From the NCBI GenBank assembly GCA_947165255.1, contig CAMUZR010000002.1:1-64000 (forward strand): a DNA stretch of 64,000 bases. Reading direction: 5' to 3'. A model generated the notes under the pieces. The model was not told the DNA's origin. It saw only the letters and a list, made by a program, of their open reading frames with translations, and made no database searches. The position numbers and the translations under genes were made by a program. Of this stretch, positions 24,089-34,520 are shown in pieces. This DNA comes from an uncultured Bacteroidales bacterium (GTDB lineage Bacteria; Bacteroidota; Bacteroidia; Bacteroidales; P3). Position 1 is the stretch's first letter, and the number at the start of each line of letters is the position of its first letter.

Positions 24089-26806
24089 ATGACTAAATTT
24101 GTTTACACTTTCGGAGGTAGAACTGCAGAGGGCAGGGCCGACATGAAGAACCTTTTGGGCGGCAAGGGTGCCAACTTGGCCGAGATGTGCTTGCTGGGTT
24201 TGCCCGTGCCTGCCGGACTGACGATTACGACTGAGTGCTGTACCGCTTATTACCAGAATAACTGCCAGTTGCCTGAGGGTTTAATGGACGAGGTGTGGAA
24301 GGCAATGGCCAATGTGGAGAACTTGATGGGCATGAAATATGACGACGCAGAGAACCCGCTGCTGGTGAGCTGCCGCTCGGGCGCACGCACTTCCATGCCC
24401 GGCATGATGGACACGGTGCTGAATATCGGTCTTTCGTCGAAGACCATTCCCGGCATGCTGGCCCGCACCAATAACCCCCGTTTTGTGTACGACTCGTACC
24501 GCCGCCTGATTATGATGTATGCCGACGTGGTGATGGAGAAGAGCGAGGGCATCGAGCCCGCCGACGGCAAGGGCATTCGCAAGCAGCTGGACGACATGCT
24601 GGACGACTATAAGGCCAGCCACGGCTATAAGAACGATACCGACATGACTGCCGACGACCTGAAGCAGCTGGCCGAGGACTTCAAGGCCAAGGTGAAGGAG
24701 GTGCTGGGCACCGAGTTCCCCGACGATGCCAGGGCCCAGATGGAAGGCGGCATCAAGGCCGTGTTCAAGTCGTGGAATGGCAAGAAGGCCGTGAGCTACC
24801 GCGCCATTGAGGGCATCCCCGACGACTGGGGCACCGCCGTGAACGTGCAGGCCATGGTGTTTGGCAACATGGGCGACAACAGCGCCACCGGCGTGGCCTT
24901 CACCCGCAACCCCGCCACCGGCGAGAATAAGTTCTACGGCGAATGGCTGGTGAACGCACAGGGCGAGGACGTGGTGGCCGGTATCCGCACCCCCAGCCCC
25001 CTGAACGAGGAGACGAAGAACGAGCAGAACAAGAATATGCCTTCGCTGGAGAACCTCATGCCCAACATCTATGCCGAGCTGTGCCAGATAAGGCAGATTT
25101 TGGAGAAGAACTACCACGACATGCTGGACATCGAGTTCACCATCCAGGACGGCAAGCTGTACATGCTGCAGTGCCGCGTGGGTAAGCGTACCGGTGTGGC
25201 AGCCCTGAACATGTCGCTGGACATGTGTTCCGAAGGCCTCATCAGCGAGAGGGAGGTGGTGATGCGCATCAGCCCCGCCCAGTTGGACGAGCTGCTGCAC
25301 CCCATCCTCGATGCCGCCGACGAGAAGAAGCACAAACCCATTGCCAAGGGTCTGCCCGCAGGTCCTGGCGGTGCGGTAGGATATATTGCCTTCACCAACG
25401 AGAAGGCCAAGGAGTACCGTCGCGCTAAGGTTCAGTGCATCCTGGTGCGCGAAGAGACCAACCCCGAGGACGTGGAGGGTATGCGCGCGGCCAACGGCAT
25501 TCTGACCTCCCGCGGCGGCATGACCTCACACGCAGCCCTGGTGGCCCGCGGATGGGGCAAGTGCTGCATAGTGGGTTGCGAGGACTTGGAAATCGACGCC
25601 GAGGCCAAGACCCTCACCATCAAGGGCAAGACATACGGCGAGGGCGACATTCTCTCGCTCAACGGCAGCAAGGGATGGGTGTATGAAGGCATGGTGCGCA
25701 TGGTCGACGCCACTACCAACCCCCGTTTCCAGTCGTTCATGGACATAGTGGACCGCTACCGCACGATGGGTGTGCGCGCCAACGCCGACACCCCGGAGGA
25801 CGCCCAGAAGGCTATTGAATTTGGCGCCGAGGGCATCGGCCTGTTCCGCATTGAGCACATGTTCTATGGCAAGAATAGCGAGAAACCCCTGGAGAAGCTG
25901 CGCAACATGATTTTGAGCGACACCACCGAGGCCCGTAGGGACTGGCTGAATGAGCTGGAACCCTATATTAAGGACGCCGCCAAGCAGACGCTGAAGGTGA
26001 TGGACGGCAAGCCCCTCACGTTCCGCCTGATGGACCCCCCGCTGCACGAGTTTGTCCCCCAGAACGAGCAGAATCAGCGCGAGGTGGCCCAGGAGCGCGG
26101 CATGGACTATGAGGTGATCAAGTCGCGTGTGGATGCCCTGCGCGAGGTGAACCCGATGATGGGTATGCGCGGTGTGCGTCTGGGCATTATCTACCCCGAA
26201 ATTACCGAGACGCAGTATCGCGCCCTTTTCAGCGCCACCGCCGAGCTGCTGCAGGAGGGTTACCATCCGCACCTGGAGATTATGGTCCCGCTCACTATTA
26301 ACGTGCACGAGCTTGAGCACCAGAAGATGCTGGCCGACCGCGTGAAGGCCGACGTGCAGGCAAAGTATGGCGTGTACATTTCGTACTTGTACGGCACTAT
26401 GATCGAGATTCCGCGCGCCGCCATCGTGGCCAACCGCATTGCCGAGGTGGCCGAGTTCTTCAGTTTCGGCACGAACGACCTGACGCAGATGACCTTCGGC
26501 TTCAGCCGCGACGACGTGAACTCGATCGTGCACACCTACGTCGACGAGAAGATTTTGAAGGCCGACCCGTTCAACACGATTGACCAGAAGGGCGTGGGCC
26601 AGCTGGTGAAGATTGGCGTGGACCGCGGCCGCAGTACGCGCGAGAACCTGAAATGCGGCGTGTGCGGCGAGCACGGCGGCGACCCCGCATCGGTCGAATT
26701 CTTCTACCAGACCGGTCTGAACTATGTCAGCTGCAGCCCGTTCCGTGTGCCCCTGGCACGTCTGGCAGCCGCACAGGCCGCCATCAAGGCCAGCCACATT
26801 CGTTAG
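24089..26806 (+). CDS. ppdK: Pyruvate, phosphate dikinase
   Basis: A 905-residue enzyme that interconverts pyruvate + ATP + Pi and PEP + AMP + PPi. The N-terminal nucleotide-binding part has GGKGANLAEM and SCRSGARTSMPGMMDTVLN. The swivelling phosphohistidine domain has ILTSRGGMTSHAALVARGWGK (catalytic His in TSHAA). The C-terminal PEP-binding TIM barrel has EGIGLFRIEHMF, GMRGVRLG and CGEHGGDP with the catalytic Cys. I placed the start at MTKFVYTFG (24089) because the 39 codons upstream are AT-rich promoter sequence. The next gene is PEP carboxykinase, so both PEP-forming or PEP-using enzymes are adjacent. Confidence 0.97.
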   Translation: MTKFVYTFGGRTAEGRADMKNLLGGKGANLAEMCLLGLPVPAGLTITTECCTAYYQNNCQLPEGLMDEVWKAMANVENLMGMKYDDAENPLLVSCRSGARTSMPGMMDTVLNIGLSSKTIPGMLARTNNPRFVYDSYRRLIMMYADVVMEKSEGIEPADGKGIRKQLDDMLDDYKASHGYKNDTDMTADDLKQLAEDFKAKVKEVLGTEFPDDARAQMEGGIKAVFKSWNGKKAVSYRAIEGIPDDWGTAVNVQAMVFGNMGDNSATGVAFTRNPATGENKFYGEWLVNAQGEDVVAGIRTPSPLNEETKNEQNKNMPSLENLMPNIYAELCQIRQILEKNYHDMLDIEFTIQDGKLYMLQCRVGKRTGVAALNMSLDMCSEGLISEREVVMRISPAQLDELLHPILDAADEKKHKPIAKGLPAGPGGAVGYIAFTNEKAKEYRRAKVQCILVREETNPEDVEGMRAANGILTSRGGMTSHAALVARGWGKCCIVGCEDLEIDAEAKTLTIKGKTYGEGDILSLNGSKGWVYEGMVRMVDATTNPRFQSFMDIVDRYRTMGVRANADTPEDAQKAIEFGAEGIGLFRIEHMFYGKNSEKPLEKLRNMILSDTTEARRDWLNELEPYIKDAAKQTLKVMDGKPLTFRLMDPPLHEFVPQNEQNQREVAQERGMDYEVIKSRVDALREVNPMMGMRGVRLGIIYPEITETQYRALFSATAELLQEGYHPHLEIMVPLTINVHELEHQKMLADRVKADVQAKYGVYISYLYGTMIEIPRAAIVANRIAEVAEFFSFGTNDLTQMTFGFSRDDVNSIVHTYVDEKILKADPFNTIDQKGVGQLVKIGVDRGRSTRENLKCGVCGEHGGDPASVEFFYQTGLNYVSCSPFRVPLARLAAAQAAIKASHIR

Positions 26807-26822
26807 CACAGGCCTGAGCAGG

Positions 26823-26850
26823 ATGGTGCCGGAGTGCGGCACCATAGGCT
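26823..26850 (+). terminator. Hairpin after ppdK
   Basis: Perfect ATGGTGCCG-gagtg-CGGCACCAT (26823-26845) just past the ppdK stop. The following T content is weak, so termination may be partial and pckA may be co-transcribed. Confidence 0.55.
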
Positions 26851-26907
26851 TTAGTAGTGGAAAACGGTTGCGACACTTATAATAGGAAATACATTAATTA
26901 ATATAAA

Positions 26908-28521
26908 ATGAACGAAAAAATAGTAAAAGAACTTGAAAGCCTCGGTATTACCGGCATAAAGAGCCTTCATTACAACAACTCGTATGAGGAGTTTTTTAAA
27001 TTTGAGTCTGACCCATCGCTTACTGGCTATGACAAGGGCCAGCTGACCGAACTGGGCGCCATGAACGTCATGACTGGTATCTATACCGGCCGCTCGCCCA
27101 AAGATAAGTACATCGTGATGGACGAGAACTCGAAGAACACGGTGTGGTGGACTACGCCCGAGTATCCGAACGACAACCACGAGATGTCGGAGCAGACCTG
27201 GGGCACTGTGAAAGAACTTGCCAAGAAGGAGCTTTGCAAGAAGGAGCTTTTTGTGGTGGATGCTTTCTGCGGCGCCAATAAGGACACCCGCATGGCCGTC
27301 CGTTTCATTATGGAGGTGGCATGGCAGGCCCATTTCGTCACTAATATGTTCATCCGCCCCACCGAGGAGGAGCTGAAGGATTTCAAACCCACCTTCACGG
27401 TCTACACCGCCAGCAAGGCCAAGGTTGAGAACTATAAGGAGTTGGGACTCCACAGCGAGACTTGCGTGGCCTTCAACATTTCCAGCCATGAGCAGGTGAT
27501 TTTGAACACCTGGTACGGCGGCGAGATGAAGAAGGGTATGTTCAGCATGATGAATTACTACCTGCCGCTGAAGGGCATTGCCGCCATGCACTGCTCGGCC
27601 AACACCGACATGGAGGGCAAGCACACGGCTATCTTCTTCGGCCTGTCCGGTACGGGCAAGACCACCCTCAGCACCGACCCCAAGCGCCTGCTCATTGGCG
27701 ACGACGAGCACGGCTGGGACGACGACGGCGTGTTCAACTTTGAGGGCGGCTGCTATGCCAAGGTGATCAACCTGGATAAGGAGAGCGAGCCCGACATCTA
27801 CAACGCCATCCGCCGCAATGCGCTGCTGGAGAACGTGACGGTGGACGCCAACGGCAAGATTGACTTTGCCGACAAGAGCGTTACGGAGAACACCCGCGTG
27901 AGCTATCCTATCAACCATATCGAGAAGATTGTCCGTCCGGTTTCGGCCGCACCCGCTGCCGAGAATGTAATCTTCCTCAGCGCCGATGCTTTCGGAGTGC
28001 TGCCTCCCGTCAGCATTCTCACTGCCGAGCAGTGCAAGTACTACTTCCTGAGCGGTTTCACCGCCAAACTGGCCGGCACAGAGCGCGGCATCACGGAGCC
28101 CACGCCCACTTTCAGCGCCTGCTTTGGCCAGGCATTCCTGGAGCTGCACCCCACAAAATATGCCGAGGAGCTGGTGAAACGCATGGAGAAGAGCGGTGCT
28201 AAGGCCTATCTGGTCAACACCGGATGGAACGGCACGGGCAAGCGCATCTCGATTAAGGACACCCGCGGCATTATCGACGCTATCCTGGACGGCTCTATCC
28301 TGAAGGCCGAAACGAAGAAGATTCCTTATTTCGACTTCGAGGTGCCCACGGCACTGCCCGGCGTGGATGCTAAGATTTTGGATCCCCGCGACACCTACGC
28401 CAATGTGTCGGAGTGGGAAACCAAGGCTAAGGACCTGTCGGAGCGCTTTATTAAGAACTTTGAGAAATTCACCTACAACGAGGCCGGCAAGGCCCTGGTT
28501 GCAGCTGGTCCGAAGCTCTAA
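26908..28521 (+). CDS. pckA: Phosphoenolpyruvate carboxykinase (ATP)
   Basis: A 537-residue ATP-type PEPCK converting oxaloacetate + ATP to PEP + CO2 + ADP, or the reverse in fermentative Bacteroidota where CO2 fixation leads to succinate. Visible motifs are TGRSPKDKY, the kinase-1a P-loop [11 protein letters not shown] (near residue 248), [23 protein letters not shown] (kinase-2 and metal site) and [12 protein letters not shown]. Length is typical. It lies about 100 bp after ppdK. Confidence 0.97.
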   Translation: MNEKIVKELESLGITGIKSLHYNNSYEEFFKFESDPSLTGYDKGQLTELGAMNVMTGIYTGRSPKDKYIVMDENSKNTVWWTTPEYPNDNHEMSEQTWGTVKELAKKELCKKELFVVDAFCGANKDTRMAVRFIMEVAWQAHFVTNMFIRPTEEELKDFKPTFTVYTASKAKVENYKELGLHSETCVAFNISSHEQVILNTWYGGEMKKGMFSMMNYYLPLKGIAAMHCSANTDMEGKHTAIFFGLSGTGKTTLSTDPKRLLIGDDEHGWDDDGVFNFEGGCYAKVINLDKESEPDIYNAIRRNALLENVTVDANGKIDFADKSVTENTRVSYPINHIEKIVRPVSAAPAAENVIFLSADAFGVLPPVSILTAEQCKYYFLSGFTAKLAGTERGITEPTPTFSACFGQAFLELHPTKYAEELVKRMEKSGAKAYLVNTGWNGTGKRISIKDTRGIIDAILDGSILKAETKKIPYFDFEVPTALPGVDAKILDPRDTYANVSEWETKAKDLSERFIKNFEKFTYNEAGKALVAAGPKL

Positions 28522-28541
28522 AGAATAGAGACCCTATAAGA

Positions 28542-28581
28542 GAGTTAAGGGCGGAACCCAGAGCGGGTTCGGCTCTTAACT
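28542..28581 (+). terminator. Stem-loop after pckA
   Basis: GAGTTAAG (28542-28549) pairs with CTTAACTC (28574-28581), with an inner stem GAACCC/GGGTTC. The T run is short. Confidence 0.65.
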
Positions 28582-28647
28582 CTTACCTACAACCCATTTA
28601 TGATTAAGACACTATTATTAAAATTGTTACAATAAAATAACACGTTC

Positions 28648-30819
28648 ATGAAAAGAATAATCTTTGTGTTGTTGGCTATGGCAGCAGTAATGGGCGCGCA
28701 GGCGCAGACAAAACAGATTACGCTGGAGGACATTTGGTCGAAGGCCACTTTCCGTCCGCAGGGCATTTCTTCAATCCGTTCGATGCAGGACGGTGAGCAC
28801 TATTGTGTGCTGACCCGCACGGGCATAGAAAAATACAGCTATAAAACCGGCGAGAAGGTCGACGTGGTGTGCGCTTTCATCGACCCGATGCGCAAGAAGG
28901 TGAAACCGATGCCCCCGGTGGAGTCGTATGAGTTTTCGCAGGACGAGCAGAAGATTTTGCTGAGCGCTGAGTTTGAGCCCATCTACCGCCGGAGCGGGGT
29001 AAGCAGCTACTATATTTACAATGTGGCTGACGGCAGTCTGGAAAAGATAAGCCACAGCGGGAAGCAGCGCCTCACCACTTTCTCGCCCGACGGGAAGATG
29101 GTGGCCTATGTGCGCGACAACAATTTGTATATGATGGCCCTGAACTCGCTGAAGGAGACCCAGATTACCTTCGACGGCAAGATGAACGAGATTATCAACG
29201 GCACGACGGACTGGGTGTATGAGGAGGAGTTTGCCATCACGCGCGGCTTCTATTGGTCGCCCGACAGCAAGAAGATTGCCTTCTACCGCTTTGACGAGAG
29301 CAAGGTGAAGGAGTATACGATGCAGATGTGGGGAGAGCTGTATCCCGAAGGATATACCTATAAGTACCCCAAGGCCGGCGAGGACAACTCGGTGGTGGAC
29401 GTGATGATTTATGACCTGGAGAGCGGCAAGACAATGAAGCTGAACATCGGCAGCCAGAACGACCAGTATATGCCCCGTATGCAGTGGACGCAGGATGCCA
29501 ACGTGCTGGCCCTGATGCGTATGAACCGACTGCAGGACAAGATGGAGCTGCTGCTGGCCGATGCCCGCACGGGCGCTATCAGCCCGCTCTACACCGAGGA
29601 GGACGAAGCCTACGTGGAGGTGCCTGAGACCTGGCTGTTTCTGAAGGACGGCAAGCACATGCTCCTCACCAGCGAGAAGGACGGATATAACCATATTTAT
29701 CTTTACGACCTCAGCGGCAAGTTGGTGCGCCAGATTACGAAAGGGGCATACGATGTGACGTCGGTATGCTCGGTGGACGAGAAGGCGGGTTTGATTTACT
29801 ACCTCTCGCACGAGTCGTCGCCCATAAATAACGAGTTGTACTGCATTGACATGAAGGGTAAGAAGAAGGTGAAGCTGAGCGATAAGGAAGGTTGGTACAG
29901 CGCTAGTTTCAGCAATAATAGCAAGTACTATATCAGCACCTTTACCGATGCCAACACGCCCCCTGTGTATACGCTCCACACCAGTAAGGGCAAACTGTTG
30001 AAAACGCTGCAGGACAATGCCGACCTGCGCGAGCGGATGCAGGAGTACGGCACCGGACGCAAGACTTTTGGCAAGCTCACGACCACACTGGGCAGCGAGC
30101 TGAACTATTATATTATCCTGCCGCCCGATTTCGACTCGACGAAGCAGTACCCGCTTTTCTTCTACGTCTACGGCGGGCCGGGCAATCAGCAGGTGACTAA
30201 CAGCTACGGCTACAGCGACTACTACTGGTTCCACATGCTGGCCCAGCACGGCTACGTGGTGGCATGCTTTGACGGCCGCGGAACGGGTGGACGTGGAGCC
30301 CATTTCAAGAAGATGACTTATAAGAACCTGGGCAAGATGGAGTGCGAGGATGCCTGCGAGGCTGCTCGTTGGTTTGGGAAGAAGAGTTGGATTGATGCCA
30401 GCCGCATAGGCATTTTTGGCTGGAGTTTCGGCGGCTATCTCTCCACCCTTTCTATACTTAAGGGACATGATGTCTTTAAGAGTGCCATTGCCGTTGCCCC
30501 GGTCATTACCTGGCGCTACTACGACAATATTTACACGGAGCGATTCCTCCAGCGCCCACAGGACAACCCGCGCGGCTATGACGACAACTCGCCCCTGAAT
30601 TTTGCCAATTTGCTCAAAGGTAATTACCTTTTAGTGCACGGAACGGGCGACGACAACGTGCATTTCCAGAATGCCGTTGACATGGTCACGGCCCTTGAGA
30701 ACGCCGGCAAGCAGTTCGAATTCCGTATCTACCCCAACAAGAACCACAGTATCTATGGCGGCAATACACGCCTGAACCTGTATGAATTGATGACGGATTT
30801 TATCTACCGTAAGTTGTAG
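28648..30819 (+). CDS. Dipeptidyl peptidase IV (S9B family)
   Basis: A 723-residue exopeptidase releasing X-Pro or X-Ala dipeptides. A signal peptide covers about residues 1-20 (MKRIIFVLLAMAAVMGAQAQ). The beta-propeller contains DWVYEEEFA, whose Glu pair binds the substrate N-terminus. The catalytic domain has GWSFGGY with Ser593, Asp668 (GTGDDNVH) and His700 (NKNHSIYGG). Length and triad numbers agree with the P. gingivalis enzyme as I remember it. Together with the DPP5-like enzyme it points to periplasmic peptide breakdown and a proteolytic lifestyle. Confidence 0.96.
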   Translation: MKRIIFVLLAMAAVMGAQAQTKQITLEDIWSKATFRPQGISSIRSMQDGEHYCVLTRTGIEKYSYKTGEKVDVVCAFIDPMRKKVKPMPPVESYEFSQDEQKILLSAEFEPIYRRSGVSSYYIYNVADGSLEKISHSGKQRLTTFSPDGKMVAYVRDNNLYMMALNSLKETQITFDGKMNEIINGTTDWVYEEEFAITRGFYWSPDSKKIAFYRFDESKVKEYTMQMWGELYPEGYTYKYPKAGEDNSVVDVMIYDLESGKTMKLNIGSQNDQYMPRMQWTQDANVLALMRMNRLQDKMELLLADARTGAISPLYTEEDEAYVEVPETWLFLKDGKHMLLTSEKDGYNHIYLYDLSGKLVRQITKGAYDVTSVCSVDEKAGLIYYLSHESSPINNELYCIDMKGKKKVKLSDKEGWYSASFSNNSKYYISTFTDANTPPVYTLHTSKGKLLKTLQDNADLRERMQEYGTGRKTFGKLTTTLGSELNYYIILPPDFDSTKQYPLFFYVYGGPGNQQVTNSYGYSDYYWFHMLAQHGYVVACFDGRGTGGRGAHFKKMTYKNLGKMECEDACEAARWFGKKSWIDASRIGIFGWSFGGYLSTLSILKGHDVFKSAIAVAPVITWRYYDNIYTERFLQRPQDNPRGYDDNSPLNFANLLKGNYLLVHGTGDDNVHFQNAVDMVTALENAGKQFEFRIYPNKNHSIYGGNTRLNLYELMTDFIYRKL

Positions 30820-30901
30820 TGTGGGCGGGCGTAAAAGTACTGATAAAGGATTCTTTTTTAGAGAAGGAATAAAAAAAACACGCTGATTAAAAAAAAAGTC
30901 G

Positions 30902-30909
30902 TATTTTTG
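30902..30909 (+). promoter_or_regulatory. -7 element of the PorT-like gene
   Basis: TATTTTTG preceded by AAAAAAAAAGTCG, 21 bp before the ATG at 30931. Nearly identical to the promoter at 19615. Confidence 0.7.
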
Positions 30910-30930
30910 CATAAATTTATAGCTCATTTT

Positions 30931-31662
30931 ATGAAGAAGATTCTTGTAACATTGACATTGCTTGTCACCCTGTCATTTGCCGCGCAGGCACAGCTGATTA
31001 ACTTCGGTTTCAGAGGGGGCGCGGGCATGGGAGTCCACGTTGACGACATTGCTACGAATAGACCCATCCTGGCAGCAAACCTGGGAGGCTTTATTAGTTT
31101 CGGCTTCACCAATTCGGAATCCATCATAGGGCAGAACCTGATGCTCCAAACGGGGCTGAATCTGATTCGCCGTGGTTCGAAATTCGAGGAGGTGTTGGAT
31201 AATGTGATGTCAATAAGAGAGGGTGCCTACCGTGCCTATTATGCCCAACTGCCTATCCTGGTGACGTACCGACAGGAGTTGCCCATCCGCGAGCCGGGTC
31301 ATTTCGGCTTTGTGTCGGTGGGACCGGCGGTGAACTATGGTTTGTTTGGCTTTGCCGATGACCGCAAGATTTCGCGCGGATACCCGCAGTCCGACTGGAA
31401 CTATAAGATAGAGAACGATCCGGTTTTCGACCATCTGAACCGGTTGGATGTGAGTTTCCTCCTTGGGGTGGGCTATGAGTGGCAGGATCTTTCGGTGATG
31501 CTGCAGCTCGATTATGGTTTTCTCTCTGTAAAGAACGAAATTGACGTGCTGAAGACCGACCAGGAGAGCCAGAGCTACCATACCAGCGATGTGCTGGTGG
31601 TGCCGCAGGGCAACAATTTCGCCCTTCTGCTCACGGTCGGGTATCAGTTCCCAATACGATAA
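30931..31662 (+). CDS. PorT-like outer-membrane beta-barrel protein
   Basis: A 243-residue outer-membrane protein with signal peptide MKKILVTLTLLVTLSFAAQAQ. Alternating strands, glycines (GFRGGAGMGVHVDDI, GVGYEWQDLSVMLQLDYG) and a C-terminal strand LLLTVGYQFPIR fit the PorT/OMP_b-brl family of eight-stranded barrels. PorT itself is a T9SS component, but many paralogues have unknown roles and I cannot tell which this is. I used the Met after the promoter rather than eight codons upstream, since the earlier codons overlap the promoter. Confidence 0.8.
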   Translation: MKKILVTLTLLVTLSFAAQAQLINFGFRGGAGMGVHVDDIATNRPILAANLGGFISFGFTNSESIIGQNLMLQTGLNLIRRGSKFEEVLDNVMSIREGAYRAYYAQLPILVTYRQELPIREPGHFGFVSVGPAVNYGLFGFADDRKISRGYPQSDWNYKIENDPVFDHLNRLDVSFLLGVGYEWQDLSVMLQLDYGFLSVKNEIDVLKTDQESQSYHTSDVLVVPQGNNFALLLTVGYQFPIR

Positions 31663-31787
31663 ACATCTCGGATTCCTTTTCTTAGATGTGTGCATCCCTG
31701 TTTTTCAAGGCACCTGCGTTTCCTTTCTTTTACGTGGGTGCTTTTTTAGAGAAATTCTGTCGTAAGACCAACATCTGATAAACCATT

Positions 31788-33836
31788 ATGAAACATCTGA
31801 ATTTTCTACACAATGCGGTATTCCGTTTCCGCCGTTTCAGTCGGTCGGGGTATGCCGCATTCCGTTCGATGCACAGGGTGGTCAATATTGGACGTCTGGC
31901 TTCCTATATCGCAGATCGCCAACTGAAGAAGTCGGTTGCGCTGGTGGCATTGTGGTTTCCGTTCTTATGCGGGACGGCCATGGCCCAGACCGACGACCAG
32001 TTGGAGGAGCATCTCTTACCTACTCTCGACATCGTTGCCGCAGCCGACTCCGCACAGGGGTCGCCCGATGCGGTTGCTGTCATCTCCCGAGTTCAGTTGC
32101 AGGGGTTGGCGGTGAGTTCCGTCGGGGAATTATTGGAGCAGTTGCCCGGATTGGATTTGCGTACCCGTGGAGGCAGCGACGTGCAAGGCGACCTTACCAT
32201 GCGAGGGGGCACTTTCGACCAGATGATTGTGCTGCTGAACGGTGTTAACCTGAACGATGCCCAGACGGGCCATCACAACCTTGACATTCCCATCGACCTG
32301 TCTATGGTCGACCGCGTCGAAATCATTCCGGCCGCCGCGTTGGTACACTATGGCCTTTCCTCTTTTTGCGGAGCTGTGAATATCGTCACGGGCGAGGCTG
32401 CGGCCAATCAGTTGCGCGCACAGATGGCGGGAGGCAGTTTCGGCCAGGCCCATCTTTCGGCCGGAGGAACCCGGAAGGTTGGCCATTGGACCCTCTCGGC
32501 CGCGGCCGCCTACCATCGCAGCGACGGCTACATGGCCAATACTGACTACCGCCACGGCAGTCTCTACCTTCAGGCCCGCCGCCACGGCAGGGTGGGGGAC
32601 TGGCTACTGCAGCTGGGCGGACAGACGAAAGATTTTGGTAGCCAGGCTTTCTACAGCCTCCGCTATCCCGACCAGTATGAGGCCACGCGCACACTCGTCG
32701 CTTCTGCCACCCGCAAGCGGTATTGGCACGGATGGCACCTTGAGGGCACTCTCTACGGCAGACTGCACAAAGACCGATTTGAGCTTTTCCGCGAGGGTAT
32801 GGTGGAAGCCCCTGCCTGGTATGGCGGTCATAACTACCACCTCTCGTCCAATGCCGGATTGCGGTTGCGGGCATCGCGCCGCTGGATGGCAGGCAAGACT
32901 ACTTTCGGCACAGAACTACGCGAAGAGTCTATTCTCAGTTCCGTTTTGGGCGACACGCTTGCCACTCCTCGCCCCGTCTATTGGGAACCCGAAGGGCATT
33001 TCTATACCCTAGGCAAGAGCCGCCTCAATGGCAACGCCTTTGTGGAACACAGCCTTTTTCTCCGCAAGGTGAAACTCACTGCCGGACTTATGGGTTCATA
33101 CAATACCCTGATGGGACCCAATTACGGCTATTCGCTGGGTGCCGAATACCCGATAGGCCCGCAGTGGCACTTGAAGGGCAGCGCGGGGCGTTCCTTCCGT
33201 CTGCCTACCTATACTGACCTGTACTACCACAGCGCCACACAGGTTAGCGACCCGAATCTGAAGCCCGAGGTGAGCCATCATGCTGAGTTGACATTGCGCT
33301 ATTCACGCCAGCATTTTCTTGCCGCTGCCACTCTTTATGGCCGTCACGGCACCAATATTATCGACTGGGTACGTATGCCGGAAGAGACGGTGTGGCACAG
33401 CATGAACCACGCCACGATTGATGCCATGGGAGGCGACCTTCAGGCTGCATACCGCGGCGATGGCGTTCTGCGTCGCCTGGGTGTGGGCTATTCCTATTGT
33501 ACCATGGCGCAGGCCGCCGATGGGTATATCAGTAATTATGTCCTTGACTACCTCCGCCATAAGGTGGGCATAGACCTGATGCTTTCGCCCTTCTGCAATT
33601 TCCGGGTGAAACTCTTGGCAGACTACCATTACCGTGTCGGGACCTATACTGACCTGCAGGGGAAGCCACAGGCTTACGCACCAGTCCTCCTTTTCAATGG
33701 CGGATTGGAATACGACCTGTGGCAGCTAACCTTCTTTGCCGAAGGATATAATTTACTGAATAAAGAATATTGTGATTATGGCGGCATTCTCCAGCCCGGT
33801 ATTTCTATCGTGGGCGGGGTGCGCCTTAAAATGTGA
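31788..33836 (+). CDS. TonB-dependent outer-membrane receptor
   Basis: A 682-residue receptor. The plug domain starts around residue 85 (AVAVISRVQLQGLAVSSVGELLEQLPGLDLRTRGG, MRGGTFDQMIVLLNGVNLND, VDRVEIIPG-like VEIIPAAALVHYG) and there is no carboxypeptidase-regulatory pre-domain. The barrel ends in GGVRLKM. Its compact size suggests a cobalamin- or siderophore-class receptor; the substrate is unassigned. The signal peptide h-region is only at about 49-66 (VALVALWFPFLCGTAMAQ), so the true start may be the Met at 31869. No riboswitch is visible upstream. Confidence 0.9.
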   Translation: MKHLNFLHNAVFRFRRFSRSGYAAFRSMHRVVNIGRLASYIADRQLKKSVALVALWFPFLCGTAMAQTDDQLEEHLLPTLDIVAAADSAQGSPDAVAVISRVQLQGLAVSSVGELLEQLPGLDLRTRGGSDVQGDLTMRGGTFDQMIVLLNGVNLNDAQTGHHNLDIPIDLSMVDRVEIIPAAALVHYGLSSFCGAVNIVTGEAAANQLRAQMAGGSFGQAHLSAGGTRKVGHWTLSAAAAYHRSDGYMANTDYRHGSLYLQARRHGRVGDWLLQLGGQTKDFGSQAFYSLRYPDQYEATRTLVASATRKRYWHGWHLEGTLYGRLHKDRFELFREGMVEAPAWYGGHNYHLSSNAGLRLRASRRWMAGKTTFGTELREESILSSVLGDTLATPRPVYWEPEGHFYTLGKSRLNGNAFVEHSLFLRKVKLTAGLMGSYNTLMGPNYGYSLGAEYPIGPQWHLKGSAGRSFRLPTYTDLYYHSATQVSDPNLKPEVSHHAELTLRYSRQHFLAAATLYGRHGTNIIDWVRMPEETVWHSMNHATIDAMGGDLQAAYRGDGVLRRLGVGYSYCTMAQAADGYISNYVLDYLRHKVGIDLMLSPFCNFRVKLLADYHYRVGTYTDLQGKPQAYAPVLLFNGGLEYDLWQLTFFAEGYNLLNKEYCDYGGILQPGISIVGGVRLKM

Positions 33837-33871
33837 TAAACACTGGTTTTACGACAGCGTTTTTTTAGGGA

Positions 33872-33903
33872 GGGAAGGCTCTTCGTGGCCTTCCCTTATT
33901 TTT
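33872..33903 (+). terminator. Terminator of the TonB receptor gene
   Basis: GGGAAGGC-tcttcgtg-GCCTTCCC followed by TTATTTTT. Confidence 0.8.
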
Positions 33904-34107
33904 CTATGGAGTGTGTGGGAGGCGTTAAGGGAAACGCTCTAATGAAAAAAATGACTATTTTCTACTTTACACGGTTGAGAACTCGTTTCTCTGAAACGCT
34001 GGATAGTTAAGTTTTCGCCCTCTCCACATTGCGTTCCAATTGTGGTGTTATCGAGAGTCATCATCTTCGAGACTATGAAAAAACAGTCTATTATTGGACT
34101 GGAGCCC

Positions 34108-34143
34108 AAAAAAGCGATAAAGTCTTTTGACTCTATCGCTTTT
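34108..34143 (-). terminator. Terminator of the tRNA gene
   Basis: On the minus strand AAAGCGATAgAGTC-aaaa-GACTtTATCGCTTTTTT, starting right after the tRNA. Near-perfect stem with a T run. Confidence 0.85.
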
Positions 34144-34144
34144 G

Positions 34145-34218
34145 TACCGCATATCAGAGTCGAACTGATGATCTACTGCGTGAGAGGCAGTTGTCCTGGA
34201 CCACTAGACGAATGCGGC
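34145..34218 (-). tRNA. tRNA-Glu (CTC)
   Basis: A 74-nt cloverleaf on the minus strand. Acceptor GCCGCAT pairs with ATGCGGT (terminal G-T) and discriminator A follows. The D arm is TCGTCTAGTGG..., typical of tRNA-Glu. The anticodon stem ACTGC/GCAGT encloses loop CTCTCAC, giving anticodon CTC. The T arm contains the TTCGACTC sequence. The CCA end is not encoded. It has its own promoter and terminator and is a single-gene unit. Confidence 0.9.
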
Positions 34219-34250
34219 TTTTTTAGGAGATTTCCTTTTTAAATCGAGTG

Positions 34251-34258
34251 CAAAGATA
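34251..34258 (-). promoter_or_regulatory. -7 element of the tRNA-Glu gene
   Basis: TATCTTTG on the minus strand, preceded by an A-tract and GTCG, 32 bp before the mature tRNA. Confidence 0.7.
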
Positions 34259-34520
34259 CGACTTTTTTTCCAATTGGCAAATTTTTTTACAAAACTTTTT
34301 TCTTTTTTATTATCAAGTGGATTGAAATCAGTATGTTACGTTTTCTCTATTTGTCCATATCCATCACAGGAATGTCCCATAATAAAGCAGGCGAGGGATT
34401 GTTTTTACTCATTTTTTCTGTATTTTAGCCGTCTTTAAAAGCGTTTCGTTCATAAAATGCTGATATGCTTATGTTTCAATAGAAAATAGCAAGCCGGTGT
34501 ATTCAATAGGGATAGGTTTT

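Noticed and set aside
31663-31787. Possible cobalamin riboswitch upstream of the TonB receptor
   Set aside because: None of the B12 aptamer blocks are present in this 125-bp gap; it contains only T-rich sequence.
34042-34242. 66-codon frame over the tRNA-Glu region
   Set aside because: It runs through the tRNA and its terminator on the opposite strand and has no signature of its own.
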